64,000 nt of DNA from Nocardia wallacei. Lineage in GTDB: Bacteria > Actinomycetota > Actinomycetes > Mycobacteriales > Mycobacteriaceae. The notes under the pieces were generated by a model. The model worked only from the letters and a program-made list of their open reading frames with translations, was not told the DNA's origin and did not search any database. A program made the position numbers and the translations under genes. This document shows positions 21,501 to 27,800 of this stretch, in pieces. Where the stretch lies: the NCBI RefSeq assembly GCF_014466955.1, contig NZ_AP023396.1, positions 2,232,001 to 2,296,000 on the forward strand, written 5' to 3'. Within the stretch, counting starts at the first letter, position 1; every line of letters starts with the position of its first letter.

Positions 21501-21756
21501 GCGAATTCCGCTGCTGAGCCAGCCGCTGTAGGTGCTCGCGGGTGACGTCCTGCGGTGCGATGCCCAGTGCTTCGGCGGCATGGACGCGAATCGTCCACGC
21601 CTGCAGGCGATCACGGGTGGGAACGGGGAGGTCGCCGTTGTCCCGGTCGAGATAGCCGCTGACGGCATCGACCAGGGCGCGGACCTCCGCCGCCCCCGTC
21701 GCCGCCACGACGTGACGCAACACCGCCAGCGAGTCGTCGCCGGACACGCGCCCCAT
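9505..21756 (-). CDS. Giant multidomain Tox-PL/regulator protein, downstream half
   Basis: Open frame of 4083 codons, probably the continuation of the 21611-35269 frame. Domains in order (approximate residues): HTH-like start; paired XRE module A (270-560); XRE plus sigma-like segment (595-865); papain-fold toxin domain (914-1096; Cys in SSCLTN, His in AHGYY, Asp in IYDTN); complete ECF-sigma-like region (1119-1299); three LacI-type HTHs (about 1506, 1746, 1986, for example LADVAAGSGVSEVTARRVL) alternating with region-4-like helices; second toxin domain (2119-2296, triad intact); two LuxR HTHs; a helical stretch; an unrecognised region ending in YGEIHFENMRPML (TraB/ChaN-like at best); a YdcF/DUF218-like domain (3180-3373); a sigma-like and a LuxR segment; XRE module B (3706-4083). 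The ATG at 21756 has no convincing ribosome-binding site, and coding-type codon use extends upstream of it. Function unknown; effector role inferred. Confidence 0.75.
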   Translation of the reverse strand: MGRVSGDDSLAVLRHVVAATGAAEVRALVDAVSGYLDRDNGDLPVPTRDRLQAWTIRVHAAEALGIAPQDVTREHLQRLAQQRNSLHSALVAEWGLWLGDHEFEQRPTHAEVAELAGVTEQFVRTVMTRAEPTYSEPAQRVLVAARWLGCLDNFADIIDPVFVEQRFVPPSFVDGEFVPGRFTAQPRLHAIARTAGMSEEMARRTLRGRTGRDQAARLRELLAAAGYWYHPAGPYAPPAEAARPESSAPAPAAAADLTHQVPEVFPEQERLLRWYRNLVEDSSGAPRQSLADHIEMFGLEWSQARRWLTEAGFDADEHAARPSAEFPAPEATGIAAWPAAVRGYLGLTPADMDALVDATPGSWAAIESGDRALESAHARALLRRVPGARTAYFALVDHVDGLLTKFYDPAYPEGYPHVGAYIRFLRDAKGRSRAWLARELGKSADTVKHWENGQYGPPKEAVHRIVELLAPPFGVTYDQIAETYSYPRRPVVFPDPLMSVSLGEYVRHLRTRNNLTRAETAEIVGIPEATLQVVENEKHAASEPTALRFYRHIVAEDGETGPSVVDAAALSATTWNDLASAWGYGTRLDPVTDAVPDPDAYDTVHQWIRALRRYFQAQSGTTRSEFAAQAGRSVRSIRAMEKDRKPRLIVLRTLRDNLGFSPDVLQKALRRFYSRPEAASLDPATEQLFWDLVATRPGSTEEHELQNRIFERYAWVPQVMARRWTSSPADREDLEQSATEAVLKAIKSFVPVDDFVAVAWASAFYATLRYTRTNTITGRRETGDLWRTETADETSGDAAAAFDFRADLRRAVSGLPAGETIEQIVLKLVEGYTFEEIGAAHGLPPETVRDLLVEATDTLREALGDDTPPHRDSSQPPTPTPWRRTRAAAHDSRTPWNGRSDAAGSAAAQGNSNIVPSHVSSCLTNTVRAAWADGYDNATIPTNPHAHTWNDLTTALHTHLHEIPIPTTQPGTDPLHHIIDTILDPTNNTTSATIIIDDGTTAHGYYITHTTDTHGQPHALIYDTNTPTHHNPNPPPHQPTRIPRLRTHTQWTQSYPHIHRAFITYFHTTPHGTLQPTPPPPGTNLHGTTNPIQGPPSDGRRNGDIPERWQLERIRDQERIAAIRAGDLTAFDGLYRDYYGLALSAAMPIVRDRAAAEDVVADTFATLLEQIRRGVGPQEGFAPYLAQAVRRAALRFRDRADRMVPVEEAATLDRRHLDREPAHTEAEAGDSAISGAFESLPDELRRVLWLVEVEGYSSAEVAEQLGTTSAAIDDLTARARAELAAAFAAARPERGPFVAALAALAADGEGLTDALAAGDETLAPPDETLATEVAVIDAARGERQEDLGMFVRRLRPETRECFVRWFMGQPVADIAAATGQRRSVIEPRLASGIRTVAKMLTGEEITPERRRAPARPVASDLTDEMTLLVMEAVWAHEPELLESVDPPLSTEEREWFEPYFVHGRTVPDIAASLGRKPRSVRRRLHRLAQRLATGLEPGVVERYLSGGRLRAANRMDVAREAGVSEPTVKRVLRGQLDANPETIERIRAAARRLGVGSGRPGVVADGDEATSSSPVPIVRDDDRVPYQLRGKELQIVRAAPAADLRRLIPFLSQGDQQVARLLLLESVSATTAAQRLDRPVPSIRQAQHRIAVLLAAMLTTENWDLLLAEAVAAHDPAVLAEAFSKLTPTQRLYADLYLTRGRSTADIAAARGVRQDTVNRLLQRIGRVLVRELPSILVRHYMSQGPLRRATLADVAAGSGVSEVTARRVLTTGGGDPRTAQRIRAEAERLGWTSRRPGVVVGRDDGTSPVPVASAGTVDYPRRGRAFRIIRAADPDVLAASVDMLPPAYRVGGTLLYSDELTIAEKSRALGLSSARISMLRQVAAPRLATLLSTGVLLSDGTALSLVETVAANQPELLTPCYSQLSQIEWEYADLYLVQGLSQPEVAEATNRSPSTVRTALYRIAHILAAELPTGVVRQTIELGSLRRVTLADIAEQAGVSKVSADRVLNGRGGTNAETAQRVRATAERFGWTPQRRGIVAETAAGLLPAGEFPWHAEDYSDADDVSGSEPNAPTPWSDRRHAARSGSNRAGRTPWTEPPAGDNGASPAAEPAQPHPVPEHVRKCVVQTVRAAWAVGYDGALIPTDDADSWDELETSLGSHLSPTPIAATTDENHDPLGYLLDAIADPDNDLDSAVIVVDEGDAGGRAHGYLATSVAGEVVIFDTNIPSRAAGPEAPDTRVARVRTRANWRQSFPRAQRAFVLEFVATDQGLQPRPGRRPDPADRSHRRRRILGPPTGEGPERGSGPVRRWRADGRELSRRELQVLTLVYEGLSVPEIASRFGLEVGTVRNHLSNAVRLLGAGNLIQAVAEARHRGLVGTGDRPQAATSVRLSPQDLELLRLMTEGLTDRIIARRLGVAEYTVQRRRDRIGVRLGVEGRTPIALTALRLGLLDRTDDADESTAATEQPSARDEIDLALLAAANAELARGTDTPSTRDMAAARAALAEHASAFAAVGDGTPRDLAAAAAPYLSALLNDALLTLTSTYDRTAGLDRIHSAEEVLIACRDLLPDEPVLRDAAQAVRELRARLETAAAEPSSAQRRSARMRGLVVRHLETDSRTVSVLEQALRVLRDHGRTEPASAAPTVEESSVTAARPRSVTAPSPNASLFAHVLPTDVHSAEILGGERSSVHNVRLCTEQVLRKFGMSNAPITVADDGPRWPDDTVGATARTTSCAVAAVASRRTVRALGLDAREHLPVEATRAFFTARWEERGSLRRLAREHPGVHWQQVLASAKDNAADVHHRLTGQRPGPADLAVDLHPDPVDPRSGWFEARVPGADTAAYSGRYRAEDVAVTAITVRHNESDAEARAGRQSRVTGPDADAGPHRLLTGDGSVFAGTVHRSDPDHPQSELLTRRAERWAAETAGQNRVIAVEGRVPQPGATARESFAGPRGEMAMMAYIGREHDIDVVSLEEQPAAQVAALIEQGHDRDAVFLYYILRQMPQGLRAEVADMDSHLQEALDLYSFVLPEGVDARTEFFRLMAREYPDLNFPRNFAKFDENWLLSETTDMDERTRQSRVRAVAIACQVRREHVAAQKIRDYMAAGTKVFAAYGEIHFENMRPMLPVFAAGPVVELGADRATPDPTPTTSTPVAPVAPVAPVAPANDAFAQWLRELQDRGVDTERMMSNLETVWDYLSRDPKWAFRPEHEYDAVAVFGSPDIGTSAVVSNFLAEHDLGGIPVVFSGWAGKEAGSRRPESETFRVAAERLGLNAARAIEEPHAQNTRQNAINTVALLRERGHGTDSLVIACTPQHARRVWATIKKQTPEVRHIGIVTPHVSVDNYIRHGLRSEAGGFTAPAEIVSAILSEVRGLMESPARGHIVEQEIPAEIRDAYTDLTEALARATGPDTTARRAPDAVDRLRERFGRQVFQRALAAVEQRAKRGDLALDKQQRLALAHGITDETFQALRRGTTPVADVGRLLATVCGNRIRQYVDFAEQRQRIRSALPPEVAAGPRGDELIRLTREELRQRLSVLSKTSPAQHRSLTLRRIWGLTVDQTAAAMKLPAATVRILDHYAAQAIAGVPAAEMTEPGTNETPWGVGFPSTDAPRPAVTLPHKLTDTQIHVVAMMAAGRTSAEIADALDLTPANVNTAKAHLAREFRTGDTAEIVAAARSYGILPPAVPSIVVGLVPQQGGRSAEEARFLEWYWFRTADRSNLPRQGLAEYLEMHQLEPDQARRWLSNAGIGPDAPDIPPIGRFTGPSDDDPAAWLPDVRRYLGVAPERMDDLIGAPPGTWAAAERGEGTLRRVHVRTLLRRVPGARRTYRSVARLFPDLLTATGEPAYPEGYPHNGAYLRHLRESAGWSRPMLAERIRKWPTTIEEWENGTVRPPRDVVEELFDVLPFPTDVTYDEFAAGSTYLPREPLLFPSPYVAGSFGEYLRHFRRVNHLTRTDAGRLLGLFVEAIEHHEDNPAATGRDLTMLRLFHRVLHRAGPWNDLADAWGFSYRMDPAGETIPVRSDYVSDADWLKAMRLYHRLTQAEMGRRMDRPTRYISERENGAVRPRPEFLREVAERLGVPRESRA
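12267..12307 (-). repeat. 9-bp tandem repeat encoding Pro-Val-Ala linker
   Basis: Four-plus copies of a 9-bp unit (GAGCGACCG read on the plus strand) encode a PVAPVAPVAP linker in front of the YdcF-like domain of the giant protein. The repeat is in frame and likely variable in copy number between strains. Confidence 0.85.
18465..19016 (-). repeat. 552-bp identical Tox-PL cassette, copy 2
   Basis: Base-for-base the same as 23308-23859 as far as I can read, with no mismatch or indel (constant offset of 4843). It encodes one whole papain-fold toxin domain, from VPSHVSSC to NPIQGPPS. The flanking protein differs completely: upstream here is a sigma-like segment, downstream an ECF-like region. 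Coding-strand composition is extreme (A/C-rich, nearly every codon ending in C), unlike its surroundings. Identity at synonymous sites indicates recent duplication or gene conversion. Confidence 0.95.
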
Positions 21757-21867
21757 CGGCCCCGGCGACGACAGCCCGAGCAGCTGTGTCAGGCGGTTGT
21801 CGAGGTCGGTGTTCTCGTCGAGGAGCGCGAAGCTGCTGGAGGGCAGCGGCGTTCGACTCGCCCGCCG
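21611..21867 (-). other. Frame-switch zone joining the two giant open frames
   Basis: Both minus-strand frames are open here. The upstream frame ends at 21611 and the downstream frame opens after a TGA at 21868-21870. Codons of the downstream frame end in G or C almost throughout (reading LPSSSFALLDENTDLDNRL and on), while the upstream frame shows random third positions from about 21845 on. This places a one-base shift near 21845, just after the end of the amidase domain. The span 35269-9505 is 25,765 nt, that is 3 x 8588 + 1, consistent with one extra base. Sequencing error, true mutation and recoding cannot be told apart here. Confidence 0.7.
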
Positions 21868-24800
21868 TCAGCAGCGCCGGATTCACCGCGGTGGGTGGCT
21901 GCCACACCCGCGCCGCTTGTTCGTAGGCATAGGCCATGCCGAGCAGGGGAGCCTCGGTCAACGCGGTGCCGACCAGGGTCATTCCGAAGGGTTGACCGGT
22001 GCCGGGGTCGTAGCCGATCGGGACGGCGACAGCCGGGTACTTGGCCCTCGGCGCGACAGGCCAGGACGAGTTGTGGATGAAGACCAAGGCGTCGAGCTGG
22101 TTTTCCGTCAGCAGCGAGTCGATCGCGTGCCGGGCGCTCGCCACGCCGCCGTCGCGGTTGGCCTCGTACTCGGCTCTGACCTGTGGGTCGTCCAGGTCGA
22201 CGGCGTTGGCCTCGGCCAGGATCGAGTCCCCGAATTCGATCGCTCCGGCATCGGAATGGTCGCGATTGAACCGAACGATGTCATCGAGCGATCGCATCGG
22301 CGCGTCCGCCGGTAGGCGCGACAGGTATCGGTTGAGGTCTCGCTTGAATCCGTAGGTCAGGATCGGTCCGTACGTCGGCGGCCGCACCGTGACCGGGACC
22401 AGGGTTGCGCCCTGTGCCGTCAGGACGGACTGGGCGTTCGTGAACGCGGTGAGCATAGGCCCCGACACATCGGTGGCGACCACACCGATGCGCTTGCCGC
22501 GCAGAGCGTCCACCGAAAGCGCGGCGGTGTAGTCGGTCCCGGCCATCTCGGCGCAGACCGCGGTGGCAGGGTCCTCCGGATCGGTCCCGGCCAGTACGGT
22601 GAGCAGGGCGGCGGCATCGTAGACCGAGCGGGTCATCGGCCCCGGCGTGTCCTGGTCGGTCGAAACGGGAAGAATGCCCGTTCTGCTCAGCAGACCGAGC
22701 GTGGGTTTGACGCCGACCAGCGAGTTCGCGGCCGCGGGACTGATGATCGAGCCGGAGGTTTCGGTACCGATGGTCACCGCCGCGAGCGCGGCCGCGGCCG
22801 CGACTCCCGACCCGCTGCTCGACCCCCACGGGTCCGTATCGGAACTGTAGGGATTGACCACCTGTCCGCCGAGTGCGCTGTACCCGTTCGGCATTCCCGT
22901 CGTGGTGAAGTTCGCGAACTCGGTCAGATTGGTCTTGCCGAGGATGACGGCACCGGCCTCGCGCAGCCGGCGCACCAGGAACGAATCCTCGGCCGGAACG
23001 GAATCGCGCAGTGCCAGCGCTCCGGCGGTCGTCGGCAGCCCGGCGACGTCGATGTTGTCCTTCACCAGCACGGGAATGCCGTGCAGTGGCCCGCGAACCC
23101 GGCCCTGCCGGCGTTCGGCGTCCAGTCTTTCGGCGTCGCGCAGCGCGTCGGGGTTCACCATGCGGATCGCGTTGAGACGGGGGCCCTCGTCGTTCAATAG
23201 CCGGATCCGGTCCAGATAGGTCTGCACCAGTTCCGCCGAGGTGATCTGCCCCGCCCGCATGGCGTGCTGCAATCCGGCGATATCCGCGCGCTCCGGGTCG
23301 ATCGGTGCGCTGGGTGGTCCTTGGATGGGGTTGGTGGTGCCGTGGAGGTTGGTGCCGGGTGGTGGTGGGGTGGGTTGGAGGGTGCCGTGGGGGGTGGTGT
23401 GGAAGTAGGTGATGAAGGCGCGGTGGATGTGGGGGTAGGACTGGGTCCATTGGGTGTGGGTGCGGAGGCGGGGGATGCGTGTGGGTTGGTGGGGTGGTGG
23501 GTTGGGGTTGTGGTGGGTGGGGGTGTTGGTGTCGTAGATGAGGGCGTGGGGTTGGCCGTGGGTGTCGGTGGTGTGGGTGATGTAGTAGCCGTGGGCGGTG
23601 GTGCCGTCGTCGATGATGATGGTGGCGCTGGTGGTGTTGTTGGTGGGGTCGAGGATGGTGTCGATGATGTGGTGGAGGGGGTCGGTGCCGGGTTGGGTGG
23701 TGGGGATGGGGATTTCGTGGAGGTGGGTGTGGAGTGCGGTGGTGAGGTCGTTCCAGGTGTGGGCGTGGGGGTTGGTGGGGATGGTGGCGTTGTCGTAGCC
23801 GTCGGCCCAGGCGGCGCGGACGGTGTTGGTGAGACAGCTACTCACATGCGACGGCACGACCGTCGGGCTCTCGGCCGGCGCCGAGGTGTCGACGAACGGC
23901 ACCGCCGCGACCGGCACCGACTCGCCGGGGTCGGCGACGACGCCCGAGTCCAGCAGCCCCTCCGACTTCGCCTTGGCGAGTGTGGCCGCCCGGCCCCGCG
24001 TGCCGAGCGTCTGGCCCGCGCGCTCCACCAGATGCTTCACGGCGCTCTCGGAGATCCCGAGGTGGTCCCCGATCTGCTTGTACGACAAGCCTTTCACGGC
24101 CAGGCGAAGGACTTCGATCTGTCGGCCCGACAGGCCCTGGTAGTCGGGTGTGGCGGGTCTTCCGGCCGCCGGCCCGGTTCGGTCCAGGCCCCAGCGTTCG
24201 GCGAGCTGTCCCAGCACCAGCCGATCGCCGGTGCCCAGCTTGACCCCGAGATGGAACAGGTGCGTCTTGACGGTGGCGACGGACAGGCCCAGCCGAGCGG
24301 CGATCTCGCTGTTGGATAGCCGTTGGGCCAGCAGCCGTAGAATCTGTTCTTCCCGCTCGGTAAGTCCGGCATCGGGTGTCTCGGTGCTCAGACGTGCTGC
24401 CGCCGCGGGCATTTCACTACGGTCGCCGGTACCCAGCTTACGCGCCATGCGGGCCAGGTGATTGCGCACGGTGTGCTCGGACAGTCCCAGCTCGGCGGCG
24501 ATCGCTCGGTTCGTCCGGCCCAGCTCGACCAGTCGCAGGACCTGGGCCTCTCGCCCGGTCAGCCCGGTAGGCGCCGCGTCGGCCGATTCGATTGCGGGCG
24601 TGTGGACTTCGAGCCAGACGGTTTTGCCTCCGGTGCGTTCCAGATCGACGCCCCAGGCGGTGGCCAGCTCCTCCATCATGCCGATCATGCGGCCGTGCGT
24701 GCCGGCGACCAGCCCGCCGGACTCCCAGGCGTCGGACTCGTCGTCCAGGAAGTCCAGGCTCAACTCCGCGCCGAAGTCGCTCTCGGCCTGTCGTTTCGGC

Positions 24801-27800
24801 AGCCCCCGGCTCCGGTCGCGGACTCCGACGCGGATCACGTCGCCCTGTCGCCAGACCTGGACGCGCGCATCGCTGTCGCCGGCGTGCCGTTCGACGTTCT
24901 GCACCAGATCCGAAACGAGCATGACGAGGTCGTAGCGGTCCTGGTCCGCCTGCCATCCGATCCGCTCCAGGCGATCGGCCACCGCGCGGCGCGCCGCACT
25001 CGCGCCGGCGCCGACCGTTCCCTGGGGCAGGTGCAGGTCCAGCAGGAGTTCGGGCTCGGCATTCGCATGGTCGTCGTCGGCGGCGGTCTCGAAGAGGTCG
25101 AACCACACCCGCCTGCCGCCCTCGCGGGGTAGCGCCCACCCCCACGACTCGGTGCGTGCGTCGAGCAGATCGACTGCCGGCCAACCTGTTTCGTCGTCGG
25201 CGCGGGTGGGCAGCGTCCGATTGCCGTCGGCGACCTCGATCCGAAGGCGGCGGCGGCCCGGTTCGCCGACCACCGTCCCCGAGACGCGCGGAACCTCGTC
25301 TCCCTCGGCACGGCTCTGCAACGCCAGTTCCCAGGCGATCGCCACCGCCGTGTCGGCGTGTTCGGCCACCGGCCAGTCGGCCGTCAGCCGGTGTACGGGT
25401 TCGACGGCCGCCGCGATCTCGGCCAGGCCCAGCCGCTCGGTCGCGGCATCCACGAGCTGCCGGAGTTCGGCGGGCGTGCCCTCGCGGCGGCTGAGCTTCC
25501 GCAGCTCGTGCGCCGGATCGCGGCTGGCCGGCGCGGTCCAACCCGTTCCCGGTTCCCGCAGGCCGAGGATCCGGGCGAGTTCGTGGTCGAGTCGCTCGGC
25601 CTCCTGTTGCCACGCGGCTCGCTGTGTGGCGGTGCTGCTCTCGCGGACGAGCTCCTGCGCCCGGGCCTCATGTGCGAGCCGGTCGACCACCCATCCCGGC
25701 AGCCGGGTGAGATCGGCGCGGGTCACGGCGGCGCGGCGCTGCGCGTCGTCCATGCCGCGCAACTCGACATCGATGAGATCGAGGATCTGCCGGACCGCGC
25801 CGGGCAGACTCCGCTGCAGCGCGGCGGTCACCTCCGCGCCTATACCCCGGCGGCCGTCGTCGGTGGGCGGGCCCTGGACGCGGTGTTCGCGGTGGTCGGT
25901 GTTCGCCGGCCGGGGTCCGGGCCGGGGCACGAGCGTGCCGTCGGTGTAGGCGAAGTCGAGGACGAAGGCTCTGCTGATGTGCGGGAAGGACTGCGTCCAT
26001 TGCTCCCGGGTGCGCACTCGGGGGATACGGCGAGGCCCGCCGGGGGCCGGGTTGTTCCGACTGGGCAGGTTGGTGTCGAAGATGACGGCTCGGCCGTCGA
26101 CGTTCGTCACGACATAGCTGTGCGCGACGGCGCCGTCGTCGATGACGATCACGGTGCTGTCGATGTCGTTGCCCGGGTCGGTGACCCGGTCGATGAGGTG
26201 GCCCAGCGGATCGCCGTTCTCGCGGTTGCGTTCGGCGGGCACCTCGATCTCGGTGAGATGGGTGTGGAGGCTGTGCTCGAGTGCGTCCCAGGTGTCGGCG
26301 TCGCCGCCTGGAACGGTCGCGGCGTCGTAGCCGAGCACGGAGGTGGCCCGGACGGTCTGCACGAGGCACCCGCGCACGTACTCGGGTACGTCGCCGACGA
26401 TCGCGAGGGGGACGGTGCCCGTGCGCAGCGCGGCCGCGACCAGACCCGCCCGGTGGCTGGTGCCCATCTTCTTGTTCAGTTCGAACACATAGGTTTTCAC
26501 CGTCTGGGCGGTCAGCCCGAGCGCCGCCGAGATCTCCGCGTTCGTCTTGCCCGCGACGATCAGGTCGAGCACACCGCGTTCGCGCTCGGTCAGTTCGACG
26601 GGGCCGTCACCGTAAGCGGGTGCGGCGGCCGGGCCGGTGCTCGGGAGAAAGCCGGCGCGTATGCCGATCGCCACCGCGCCCGCGCGGGTGCCGGCACCGA
26701 GCTTGCGCCGGGCCCGGGACGCGTACGAGTCGACGGTCTGTTCGGTGAGTCGGAGAGCGGTCGCTATCTGCGCGCTCGTCTTGCCGAGAGCCGCCTGGGT
26801 CAGCACTTGGACTTCGCGATCGTTGAGTTCGGCGATCGGGCCGGGTTCCGGGTCCGTCAGCGGCAGGATGCCGGTTCGCAGTGCCGTCGCCACCATCCCG
26901 GCACGGGAGTTCGTGCCGAGTTTGGCGCCGATGCGATCGACGTGCGCGTTGACGGTGTCCACGGCGAGACCGCCCAGCGCCGTTGCTATTCCACCACTCG
27001 TCAAGCCCTGCGCGAGCAGGTCGAGGACTTCGTGTTCCCGTTCGGTCAGCTCGGGCGTCGCCGCGGTGGCGCGAGCTCGCGCGGTGATCCCGGCGTCGGT
27101 GCGCGGAAGGATGCCGCGGGCGATGGCGGCCGCGACCGCGGCCGCGCGATTGTCGACCCCGAGCGCCTGCTGGACGCGGCGCAGATGGGCCCGCACCGTG
27201 GTGTCCTTCGAGCCCAACGCGACGCCGATTTCGCGGAGCGACATATCGGCCGCGGCGAGTTCCAGCTCGACGTACTCCAGATCGGTCAGTGTCCCGGTGC
27301 TGTCGAAGGGCACACTCGGCAGCGCGTCGAGCAGCTTCTGAATAGCGTTGCGCTGCAGCAGGGTGAGATCCCGGCCGCGATGTCCCGCGTTCGCCACTTC
27401 CCGGAGCACTCGGCGCTCGGTGAAGGTCATCCGGTCGGCTACCGCGGTGAAGTCCCTGCTGTTCATTCCGGCCAGGATCCGGCTGCCCGGGTGCAGGGTC
27501 GACACGTTCGCGGACTTCCGGTACGCGGCCGCGATGCCCGCCCGCAAGCGGAGAAACGCCCGGTTCGGCGGCCCGGTGATCGCGCCGTCGCGCGGGTGCT
27601 CCCGGCTGGATGCAGCCGGGTCGATGGGCCGGAGTTCGCCGCTACCGGTGTCGGTGAAGTAGGCGGCGAACGCTCGGGTGACGTGCGGGAAGGATTGTTT
27701 CCACTCGTGCTCGGTTCGTACTCGGGCGATTTCCCGGTCACCGTGCGTGCTGTTGGTATCGAAGACGACGACGGTCCCGCCGGCATTCGTGAGGAGATAG

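Noticed and set aside
21600..21870. Programmed ribosomal frameshift between the giant frames
   Set aside because: Neither a clear slippery heptamer nor a stimulatory hairpin is visible near 21845, so a simple mutation, sequencing error or restart is at least as likely.
23264..24319. Gly/Val-rich plus-strand frame across the 552-bp repeat, also seen at the other copy
   Set aside because: It arises from the GT-rich complement of the cassette; the minus-strand reading gives a proper toxin domain.
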